A stretch of DNA of 9,936 bases from Acetobacteraceae bacterium UBA6159 (GTDB lineage Bacteria > Pseudomonadota > Alphaproteobacteria > Acetobacterales > Acetobacteraceae): positions 1 to 9,936 of the forward strand of contig DIUL01000059.1 of NCBI GenBank assembly GCA_002422345.1. Direction: 5' to 3'. Both the position numbers and the translations under genes were made by a program. The notes under the pieces are model-generated. The model worked only from the letters and a program-made list of their open reading frames with translations. It was not told where the DNA came from and did no database searches. Below are positions 1-5,619 of the stretch, in pieces; position 1 is the stretch's first letter; each line of letters starts with the position of its first letter.

Positions 1-68
1 CCGTCAACCGGACAGTAGTGATGACGAATATTGGATCACACATCCTCGTCATCCCGACATCCCCGTCA

Positions 69-88
69 TCCCGGCCGAAGGGCCGGGA
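69..88. repeat. Perfect 8-bp stem hairpin, REP-like
   Basis: The arms TCCCGGCC (69-76) and GGCCGGGA (81-88) pair perfectly around a GAAG loop. The element is preceded by GTCATCCCG, a sequence style common in intergenic repeats of GC-rich alphaproteobacteria. A related core (GCCGAAAGGGCCGG on the minus strand, about 7593-7606) lies after the TetR gene. It may act as a 3'-end stabiliser or weak terminator for the leftward CoA-transferase transcript; that role is inferred. Confidence 0.6.
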
Positions 89-108
89 CCCGCGACTTTA
101 CCACCCAA

Positions 109-140
109 GTCGTGGCTGGTGGCCCCGCGGCTACCATGAC
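109..140 (+). repeat. 32-nt imperfect palindrome, copy 1 of a REP-like family
   Basis: Outer arms GTCGTGG (109-115) and CCATGAC (134-140) pair over 7 bp with one G-T wobble. A 4-nt bulge (CTGG, 116-119) follows, then inner arms TGGCC (120-124) and GGCTA (129-133) around the loop CCGC. This 7-4-5-4-5-7 layout is shared exactly with the elements at 2581-2612 (inverted) and 2636-2667, while the inner stem sequence differs. It lies 28 nt past the CoA-transferase stop codon. Confidence 0.7.
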
Positions 141-168
141 AAATCCCGAACAACCGTAACGCCCCGCC

Positions 169-2535
169 TCAGGAATCCCCCTGCGCACGCCGCGGATTGG
201 GCACTGTGCCGATGATCCCCTCCCGAGCCAGTCGTTCCAGGTCCGCCTCAGGCACCCCCAGCATCCCACACAGGATTTCCCGGTTATGCTGCCCCAGCGT
301 CGGCGCCATGTGCCGCACCGGATAGGGCAGGGGACCTTCCCGAAACGCCGGAGACCCCTGGTAATGCATCCCGATGAACGGCCGCTCCAGCCGGTGCCAG
401 AAGCCGCGCGCCACCAGATGCGGGTCGTGGTCGAGGTCAAAGGGCACCCGCACGACACCGCACGGCACCCCAAGCCTCTGCAAAAGCCGCATCGCGTCGT
501 CATCGACCTTCGAACACGTCCAGCCGGTGATCACCGCCTCCAGCTCATCCTCCCGCCGGCGGCGTTCGGCGGCGTTCAGGTCGGCCAGGTCCTTGCGCCG
601 CATCACCTCACACAGTGTCTTCCATTCAGCATCCGACCGGATCGCGATCACCAGCCAGTGATCCTCACCCGCGCAGCGGAACGCCCCATGCGGCACATGC
701 AGCGGATGACGGTTGCCCATACGCGGAGACACCCGGCCCAACGCCGACTGCTCGATCAGGGGGGCGGCGACGAAGGGCAGCATGCACTCGACCTGGGACA
801 GGTTGATGTTCTGCCCCTCGCCGGTCCGTTGCTGATGCAACAAGGCGACCATCAGCGCCGCCGCCGCGTTGAATCCACCGACAGGATCGCCATAGGCGGT
901 CTGGTTCATCGTCGGCGGATCGCTCGGGAACCCCGTCACGATCGGCAACCCCGAGGCATGCTCCAAGGTCGAGCCATACGCGCGACAGTCGCTCCACGCA
1001 TTGTTCATCCCGAAGGCCGGCATCGACAGCATCACCAGCCCCGGCCGGACATCCTTCATCACGCTGTAGTCGAGGTTCAGCTTGGTCAGCACGCCCGCGG
1101 AATAGTTCTCGATGACGGCATGCGCGGTGGACACGAGCTTCTTCAGCAGCGCCGCCCCCTCCGGATGCACCAGGTCGAGCGTCACGTCTTTCTTGTTCCG
1201 GTTCATCAACTGGAACCACGGCACCTTCTCATAGCGCTGTTCGGCGATGAACTGCTGGCGCAGGTCGGTGCCGCGCCACCAGTCGGGATACTGGCAGGCC
1301 TCGACCTTGATCACCTCGGCGCCGAGGTCCGCCAGGTGGCGCGCCGCGGTCGGCCCGGCCCAGCCCATGGTCAAATCGACCAGCCGCAACCCGGCCAGCG
1401 GCAGCGCGCCAGAGGGTGCCGGACCGGATGGCCGGGGTGAAGCCGGCGCGGACCATTGCGCGTGGTCCTCTCCGGCGGACTGGGCTTCCCCGCCCTGGCG
1501 CGGCGGCGTCAGGGTCAGGTTCTGTGGGATGATCGGTGCCTCGAACCCCGTGTCGGCGACGCGGATCGGCACGAAGGCGCCGCGTTCGCGATGCACCTTT
1601 TGTTCCAGCAACTCCTCCATGGTCGGCACGACGGCCATGGGCAGCTTGAATTCCAGGCCCTTCTCGAACCATTCCTCGGCGGTGCGGGTCATCCAGATCG
1701 GGCCGAACAGGGCGTCGATCTCCAGCGCGTGCTTCAGCCGGTCGGTCTGCAACGAATACCGGGGTTCCTTCGCGACCTCGGGCTTGTCCATCATCGCGCA
1801 GAAGCCGCGCCACTGGCCGGGGGTGACGATGGTGACGCCGATCATGCCCTTCTTCGTCGGGTAGATGCCAACGGGATAGTTCCGCCCGAAACGATTAACC
1901 CCGGGCCGCTTGCGCGATCCACCGGCATCCCAGCCGACCGCGGCCTCATATTCCGCGACATTCACCGCCGTGTCATGCACACCGACCGAGAACTTGCGTG
2001 TGCCTGCCTTGCGTCCCCACAGCCCGGCCGCCGTCGCGATAAAGGCCGCGAGGCCCGAGACGATCGTAGACTGGTTGTCCGTCGCCAATGTCGGCGGCCC
2101 GTCCGCTCGGCCGGTCAGCGCGACCAGGCCCGCCAGCGCGCGAGCGATGGAGTCGGTCGCGGCATAGTCGCTATACGGCCCGTTCTCTCCGAACCAGGAC
2201 ACCGACGTGATCGCCAACCCCGGATGCGCCGCCCGCAGCGCGTCGTGATCCGTCATCTCGGCCGGCGGGCGCCCATCCAGCAGCACGTCGGCGCCGGGCA
2301 GCAGGGCGGCCAGGGCCTCGGGCGCTTCGGTGACGGAGCGCTTGTTGGTGTTCAGCCAGGCGAAGACGCCGCTTTCCCCGCCCTCGACGATCGGCAGCAG
2401 GGTCATACGATGCGGATCGCCACCCTCCGGTTCCAGCTTGACGACGTCGGCGCCGAAATCGGCGAACAGCTTGCCGCAGTAATCCAGTCCGACACCGGAA
2501 CCGATTTGCAGGATGCGAAAGGCGGAAAGAGGCAT
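169..2535 (-). CDS. Two-domain class III CoA-transferase (CaiB/BaiF family)
   Basis: This 788-aa protein is two fused family III CoA-transferase domains. Such enzymes move CoA between carboxylic acids in the cytoplasm through an enzyme-bound acyl anhydride. Domain 1 (about residues 5-345) starts with FRILQIGSG and LFADFGADVVKLEPEGGDP. Domain 2 (about 379-775) repeats the pattern with LRLVDLTMGWAGP and LADLGAEVIKVE. A proline/serine-rich linker (about 346-378) joins them. By my alignment, D188 (VHDTAV) in domain 1 sits where formyl-CoA transferase has its catalytic Asp169; domain 2 has Glu583 (SQVEC) there. Typical members are near 400 aa with one domain and work as dimers, so this may be a covalent pseudo-dimer. 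The start at 2535 has only a weak GGAT-type ribosome site but matches the first conserved strand. It lies 218 nt downstream of the carboxyltransferase gene on the same strand. The substrate is unknown; names such as formyl-CoA transferase or carnitine dehydratase would be over-specific. Confidence 0.93.
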   Translation of the reverse strand: MPLSAFRILQIGSGVGLDYCGKLFADFGADVVKLEPEGGDPHRMTLLPIVEGGESGVFAWLNTNKRSVTEAPEALAALLPGADVLLDGRPPAEMTDHDALRAAHPGLAITSVSWFGENGPYSDYAATDSIARALAGLVALTGRADGPPTLATDNQSTIVSGLAAFIATAAGLWGRKAGTRKFSVGVHDTAVNVAEYEAAVGWDAGGSRKRPGVNRFGRNYPVGIYPTKKGMIGVTIVTPGQWRGFCAMMDKPEVAKEPRYSLQTDRLKHALEIDALFGPIWMTRTAEEWFEKGLEFKLPMAVVPTMEELLEQKVHRERGAFVPIRVADTGFEAPIIPQNLTLTPPRQGGEAQSAGEDHAQWSAPASPRPSGPAPSGALPLAGLRLVDLTMGWAGPTAARHLADLGAEVIKVEACQYPDWWRGTDLRQQFIAEQRYEKVPWFQLMNRNKKDVTLDLVHPEGAALLKKLVSTAHAVIENYSAGVLTKLNLDYSVMKDVRPGLVMLSMPAFGMNNAWSDCRAYGSTLEHASGLPIVTGFPSDPPTMNQTAYGDPVGGFNAAAALMVALLHQQRTGEGQNINLSQVECMLPFVAAPLIEQSALGRVSPRMGNRHPLHVPHGAFRCAGEDHWLVIAIRSDAEWKTLCEVMRRKDLADLNAAERRRREDELEAVITGWTCSKVDDDAMRLLQRLGVPCGVVRVPFDLDHDPHLVARGFWHRLERPFIGMHYQGSPAFREGPLPYPVRHMAPTLGQHNREILCGMLGVPEADLERLAREGIIGTVPNPRRAQGDS

Positions 2536-2580
2536 CGCGGTGATCCAGACAGGAGGGAGGGCAGGGTCGGTGCTTCCATC

Positions 2581-2612
2581 GTCGTGGCGGGCGCAGGCCC
2601 GCCGTCCACGAC
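2581..2612 (-). repeat. 32-nt imperfect palindrome, copy 2 (inverted)
   Basis: Read on the minus strand this is GTCGTGG, bulge ACGG, inner arm CGGGC, loop CTGC, inner arm GCCCG, and closing arm CCACGAC. It aligns without gaps to the copy at 2636-2667: the outer arms, bulge (A-Y-GG) and CTGC loop are conserved. The inner stem is CGGGC/GCCCG here and CCCGC/GCGGG there, a compensated difference. It lies 45 nt upstream of the CoA-transferase start and forms a head-to-head pair with the next copy. Confidence 0.72.
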
Positions 2613-2635
2613 TAAGCCGGCATGATCAGCTTGAA

Positions 2636-2667
2636 GTCGTGGATGGCCCGCCTGCGCGGGCCATGAC
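2636..2667 (+). repeat. 32-nt imperfect palindrome, copy 3
   Basis: Outer arms GTCGTGG (2636-2642) and CCATGAC (2661-2667) enclose the bulge ATGG, inner arms CCCGC (2647-2651) and GCGGG (2656-2660), and loop CTGC. An alternative fold pairs 2643-2651 with 2656-2664 over 9 perfect base pairs. It is separated from the inverted copy by 23 nt, which is the geometry of a REP doublet. Its right arm runs directly into the 21-bp tandem repeat. Confidence 0.72.
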
Positions 2668-2722
2668 GAGATGGGGTCGGGCCATGACGGGTTGGGTCTC
2701 GGCCACGACGGGGTGGGTCGGG
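2660..2722 (+). repeat. Three imperfect 21-bp tandem repeats
   Basis: Units at 2660-2680, 2681-2701 and 2702-2722 each begin GCCAYGACG and continue with a G/T-rich tail such as GGTTGGGTC. By eye, units 2 and 3 agree at 17 of 21 positions; unit 1 is more diverged in its second half. The shared start is the right arm of the palindrome at 2636-2667, so the array probably arose by duplication of that arm. The 21-bp period equals two helical turns. No coding role is apparent. Confidence 0.6.
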
Positions 2723-2753
2723 GGCGCCTGCTCTTGACGGCCGGTCACCGGTT

Positions 2754-4346
2754 TCAAGGCCGCATCGTGAACATCGTCTGTCCCGGCGTCCGTAGCGGCG
2801 CGGCCATGTTCGCCCATTCGCAGATCAGCGGGCGCGTGTCACGCGGATCAATGATCTCCTCGATCAGGAACGCCTCGGCCGACCGGAACGGAGAGCGCAG
2901 GCGTTCCAGCCGCTCCTCGATTTCCTTCAGCTTGGCGGCCGGGTCGGGGGCGGCCTGGATCTCGGCGCGGTAGGCGGCTTCCACGCCCCCTTCCAAAGGC
3001 AGCGATCCCCAGTTGCCCGACGGCCAGGCGTAGCGGATCGGCGTCTGGGTATGCGGCACATGCGCCCCACCGCCCACGCCGAAGGAGTTGCGGATGATCA
3101 CCGCGCACCACGGCACCGTCGACTGATGTACCGCGCTGACGGCGGCCACCGCGTGGCGCATCGTGCCGGTCGATTCCGCCTCCAGCCCCACCGCGAAGCC
3201 GAAGCAGTCGACCAGATGCAGGATCGGCAGATGGAAGGTCGTTGCGAGATCAACGAACCGCGTGATCTTGCGTGACGCCGCCGCGCCCCACGCGCCACCG
3301 CCGTACAGCGGATCGCCCGCCAGGATCGCCACCGGCCAGCCATCCAGCCGAGCGAACCCGGTGATGATGGCGCGCCCGAAGCCCTTGGACATCTCGAAGA
3401 AGCTGCCCTTGTCGACCACGGATTCGATAATCTTCCGCATCGAGTAGGCCTTGCGCCGATCCTTCGGAACGGCCGAGATCAGGAATTCGTCGCGCCGGTT
3501 CACGTCATCGGTCTGGGGTCCGCGCGGCGGCAGTTCCCACACGCTGGGCGGTAGATAGGACAGGAACTTGCGGGTGCGGTCGAAGGCTTCCTCCTCGCTC
3601 GCCACCGCGTCATCCACGGTGCCGGCGCGGACCTGCACCTCATGCCCGCCCAGTTCCGTCTTGGTGCGCTTTTCGCCCAGCCGCTCCACCACCGGCGGGC
3701 CGGCGACGAAGACCGCCGATTTCTCCTTCACCATGATCGAGTAGTGGCTGGCCGCCAGGCGCGCGGCTCCCAGGCCGGCGACGGACCCCAACCCCAGCGC
3801 CACGACCGGTACCCGCCCCATGTTCTGCGCGCAGAGCCAAAGACCGGAGCTTTGCCCGATGCCGCCCGGCAGGTTGGCATGGCCGGTGGTCTCGATCGTC
3901 TTGACTGAGCCGCCGCCGCCCGAGCCCTCGATCATGCGGATCAAAGGCAGCCGGAATTCGCCGGCCATCTTCTCGGGCATCTGGTACTTGCCCTTGATCG
4001 AGGCATCCGCCGAACCGCCGCGCACCGTGAAGTCATCACCAAAGATCACGACCGGCCGGCCCTCGATCGCGCCGCGCCCGAACACGCCGTTCGCCGGCAT
4101 GAAGTCGGTCATCACGCGCTGCGACGCGTCATAGGTCGCCTTGCCGGCGATCGAGCCGACCTCATTGAACGATCCGGGGTCGAGCAGGGCATTCACCCTT
4201 TCGCGCACCGTCAGGCGGCCGCCGGCGTGCTGGCGGGCGATGCGTTCGGCCCCGCCCATCTCCTGGGCGATGCGCTTGCGTTCGGCGAGTTCGTCGAGTT
4301 CGGGTTGCCAGCCGGTGGCGGTCTGGGTCGGGAGGGGGTGATCCAT
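2754..4346 (-). CDS. Acyl-CoA carboxylase carboxyltransferase (beta) subunit
   Basis: This 530-aa cytoplasmic protein has the fold of biotin-dependent acyl-CoA carboxylase beta subunits (propionyl-, methylcrotonyl- and geranyl-CoA carboxylase type). These move CO2 from carboxybiotin to an acyl-CoA. The N-terminal half has the family entry motif GGRLTVRERVNALLDPGSF (42-60) and a glycine-rich oxyanion stretch EGSGGGGS (140-147). The C-terminal half has a second carboxyltransferase lobe (about 300-510) and ends with the typical IIDPRDTR (498-505). Length is normal. Usual C-terminal motifs are altered: the VPGF-type stretch reads DCFGFAVG (380-387), the KAYGGAY-type loop reads NSFGVGGGAH (420-429), and the AEIAVMG-type segment reads SGNWGSLPLEGG (443-454). 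The frame stays open upstream to 4679, but that extension would run antisense through the dioxygenase start, so I place the start at 4346 (MDHPLP). Its ribosome site is weak. No biotin carboxylase or biotin carrier gene is nearby, so the partner must be elsewhere. The acyl substrate is unassigned. Confidence 0.93.
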   Translation of the reverse strand: MDHPLPTQTATGWQPELDELAERKRIAQEMGGAERIARQHAGGRLTVRERVNALLDPGSFNEVGSIAGKATYDASQRVMTDFMPANGVFGRGAIEGRPVVIFGDDFTVRGGSADASIKGKYQMPEKMAGEFRLPLIRMIEGSGGGGSVKTIETTGHANLPGGIGQSSGLWLCAQNMGRVPVVALGLGSVAGLGAARLAASHYSIMVKEKSAVFVAGPPVVERLGEKRTKTELGGHEVQVRAGTVDDAVASEEEAFDRTRKFLSYLPPSVWELPPRGPQTDDVNRRDEFLISAVPKDRRKAYSMRKIIESVVDKGSFFEMSKGFGRAIITGFARLDGWPVAILAGDPLYGGGAWGAAASRKITRFVDLATTFHLPILHLVDCFGFAVGLEAESTGTMRHAVAAVSAVHQSTVPWCAVIIRNSFGVGGGAHVPHTQTPIRYAWPSGNWGSLPLEGGVEAAYRAEIQAAPDPAAKLKEIEERLERLRSPFRSAEAFLIEEIIDPRDTRPLICEWANMAAPLRTPGQTMFTMRP

Positions 4347-4368
4347 GGCCAATTCGCGATTCAACGTT

Positions 4369-4392
4369 TCCGGGGGGATGTTTCCACCCGGA
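4369..4392. promoter_or_regulatory. Imperfect palindrome, candidate operator
   Basis: TCCGGGGGGA (4369-4378) and TCCACCCGGA (4383-4392) pair at 9 of 10 positions around a TGTT centre. It sits in the divergent intergenic region, 23 bp upstream of the carboxyltransferase ATG and 76 bp upstream of the dioxygenase ATG. Binding by a local regulator is possible. No regulator gene lies in this cluster; the nearest is the TetR-family gene about 3 kb to the right. Confidence 0.35.
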
Positions 4393-4455
4393 CCGCCCCG
4401 GGTCAATTCTCGGGACGGGATGGCAGCAACGCGGGCAGGGTGGCACACTCCGGTC

Positions 4456-4462
4456 AGGAGGT
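4456..4462 (+). promoter_or_regulatory. Strong Shine-Dalgarno for the dioxygenase
   Basis: AGGAGGT lies 5 nt upstream of the ATG at 4468. It is the best ribosome site in the window and fixes the dioxygenase start there rather than at the in-frame upstream ATG at 4345. Confidence 0.85.
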
Positions 4463-4467
4463 GCGTC

Positions 4468-5301
4468 ATGCTCAGCAACAGTCTTGAGATCAAACCGGTC
4501 AGCGGCGCGGTGGGCGCGGAAATCCTCGGCGTCGACCTGTCCACGCCCTTGGCCGACGACACGCTGGCGGCGATCCGCGGCACGCTCGCCGAACGGGGCG
4601 TGGTGTTCTTTCGCGAGCAGACCCTGACGCCGCTGCAGCACATCGCGCTGGCGCGTCGGTTCGGGGACGTGAACGTCAACCGCTTCTTTGCCCATCACCC
4701 GGAGCATCCGGAGATCGCGATGGTGACGAAGGAACCCGGCCAGCAGCGCAACATCGGCGGCGGCTGGCACACCGATCATTCCTACGACGTCGAACCGGCG
4801 ATGGGCTCGATGCTGTATGCGCGGGAGGTTCCGCCGACCGGCGGCGACACGCTGTTCGCCAGCATGTACGCGGCCTACGACGCGCTGTCGGACGGGTTGA
4901 AGCAGACGCTGGAGGGGCTGCGCGCGGTGCATTCCAGCCGCCATGTCTTCGGGCAGGAGCGCGGCGACCTGAAGGGCCGCATCGGGAACACGCACCTCGC
5001 GACGCAGGATGCCGATCACCCGGTCGTCATCACCCACCCCGAGAGCGGGCGGAAGGCGTTGTACGTCAATCCGGGCTTCACCCTGCGCTTCGCGGGGTGG
5101 ACGGACGAGGAATCCCGCCCGCTGCTCGATTTCCTGTATCGGCACGGCCAGCAGCCGGAATTCTCCTGCCGCTTCCAGTGGCGCAACGGCTCGATGGCGT
5201 TCTGGGACAATCGCGCGACCTGGCACCTGGCGGTGAACGACTATCACGGCCAGCGCCGCGAAATGCACCGCATCACGGTCGAGGGCTGTGCCCTCGGGTA
5301 A
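4468..5301 (+). CDS. TauD/TfdA-family Fe(II)/2-oxoglutarate dioxygenase
   Basis: This 277-aa cytoplasmic enzyme belongs to the TauD/TfdA family. These couple 2-oxoglutarate decarboxylation to hydroxylation of a substrate, often releasing a heteroatom group such as sulfite from taurine or a phenol from aryloxyacetates. All core residues are present: the iron ligands H101 and D103 (WHTDHSY) and H253 (WDNRATWHLAV), the 2-oxoglutarate contacts T128 (GGDTLF) and R268 (MHRIT), and the N-terminal IKPVSGAVGAEI strand. Length matches the family. The start at 4468 follows AGGAGGT. It heads a rightward operon: its TAA is 13 nt before the next ATG. The motif set does not identify the substrate. The family also includes alkylsulfatases and alpha-ketoglutarate-dependent 2,4-D oxygenases, so calling it taurine dioxygenase would be unsafe. 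Its pairing with CoA-thioester enzymes suggests it prepares a compound that later enters CoA metabolism. Confidence 0.95.
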   Translation: MLSNSLEIKPVSGAVGAEILGVDLSTPLADDTLAAIRGTLAERGVVFFREQTLTPLQHIALARRFGDVNVNRFFAHHPEHPEIAMVTKEPGQQRNIGGGWHTDHSYDVEPAMGSMLYAREVPPTGGDTLFASMYAAYDALSDGLKQTLEGLRAVHSSRHVFGQERGDLKGRIGNTHLATQDADHPVVITHPESGRKALYVNPGFTLRFAGWTDEESRPLLDFLYRHGQQPEFSCRFQWRNGSMAFWDNRATWHLAVNDYHGQRREMHRITVEGCALG

Positions 5302-5314
5302 CGGGAGAACCATC

Positions 5315-5605
5315 ATGGACCTGACCGGATTTCGTTCCACCCTGGCGACCGCAACCCCGCCCGACGGGCTGTCGCTGCCCTTGCAGACCCTGTGGTGGGA
5401 GGCGAAGGGCGACTGGAAGCAGGCGCATGAATGTGCCCAGGCCGATGAAGGCCCCGACGGTGCCGCAGTGCATGCCTATCTGCACCGTGTCGAGGGCGAT
5501 CTGAGTAACGCCGGCTACTGGTACAACCGGGCCGGACGAACCCCGCGGACCGATACGCTGGCCGCGGAATGGGAAGCGCTGGCGCTTGAGATGCTGGCGC
5601 GCTGA
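5315..5605 (+). CDS. Conserved small helical protein of unknown function
   Basis: This 96-aa soluble protein has no signal peptide or membrane segment. It is predicted mostly helical: LPLQTLWWEAKGDWKQAHE (21-39), then GAAVHAYLHRVEGDLSNAGYWYNRAGR (49-75), then a C-terminal amphipathic helix. The paired motifs of the form W-x2-KGDW-x2-AHE and H-x3-EGD-x3-A-x-YWY-x2-AG look like one degenerate tetratricopeptide-type helical hairpin, so a protein-interaction role is possible. I recall similar small unnamed proteins from other alphaproteobacteria, but cannot name a family. The ATG at 5315 has GGGAGAA at 5303-5309 and is preferred to a GTG at 5288 inside the upstream gene. It sits 13 nt after the dioxygenase stop and 14 nt before the crotonase start, so the three genes are almost certainly co-transcribed. 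Confidence 0.88.
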   Translation: MDLTGFRSTLATATPPDGLSLPLQTLWWEAKGDWKQAHECAQADEGPDGAAVHAYLHRVEGDLSNAGYWYNRAGRTPRTDTLAAEWEALALEMLAR

Positions 5606-5619
5606 CAGGAGTAACGACG

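Larger units (their letters stand above)
1..168. other. Non-coding left edge with palindromic repeats
   Basis: This stretch lies downstream of the leftward CoA-transferase gene and holds no convincing gene. The only open frame across it lacks a ribosome binding site and any recognisable protein. It carries the nonamer GTCATCCCG twice, at 48-56 and 65-73 (17 nt apart). The second copy leads into a perfect 8-bp hairpin (69-88), and a 32-nt imperfect palindrome follows (109-140). Such palindromes just past a stop codon often mark 3' ends of transcripts, but neither hairpin is followed by a T-run, so intrinsic termination is not evident. Confidence 0.6.
2536..2753. other. Repeat-filled gap between carboxyltransferase and CoA-transferase genes
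   Basis: This 218-bp non-coding gap separates two same-strand genes. It holds an inverted pair of 32-nt palindromes (2581-2612 and 2636-2667) and a 21-bp tandem repeat (2660-2722). I see no convincing promoter for the downstream CoA-transferase gene, though an activator-dependent one would be missed. The palindromes would fold in a read-through transcript and could attenuate or process it. Short frames across the region have no ribosome sites and read as repeat-derived peptides. Confidence 0.65.
4347..4467. promoter_or_regulatory. Divergent promoter region
   Basis: This 121-bp gap separates the leftward carboxyltransferase start from the rightward dioxygenase operon, so promoters for both directions should lie here or just inside the genes. 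I cannot pick reliable -35/-10 boxes. The notable structure is a near-perfect palindrome at 4369-4392. One shared operator controlling both arms is plausible but inferred. Confidence 0.55.

Noticed and set aside
1456..2625. 389-codon plus-strand frame opposite the CoA-transferase gene (and a similar one at 286-1440)
   Set aside because: Both lie wholly or mostly antisense to the CoA-transferase, whose domains are clear. Their products are Arg/Gln/His-rich with no recognisable motif.
109..2667. CoA-transferase gene as a mobile cassette bounded by repeats
   Set aside because: The bracketing palindromes are of REP type and are common near gene ends. I see no transposase, target-site duplication or clear composition shift in the gene.
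2581..2722. Possible CRISPR-like array
   Set aside because: Repeats are few, partly inverted and partly directly adjacent without unique spacers, and no cas gene is present. A REP-type palindrome family fits better.
4345..4467. Upstream in-frame ATG for the dioxygenase
   Set aside because: The added 41 residues are not conserved family sequence and lack a ribosome site. AGGAGGT at 4456-4462 clearly serves the ATG at 4468.
4347..4679. N-terminal extension of the carboxyltransferase (111 extra residues)
   Set aside because: It would run antisense through the dioxygenase start and its strong ribosome site. The extension has no family similarity, while MDHPLP at 4346 gives the usual length.
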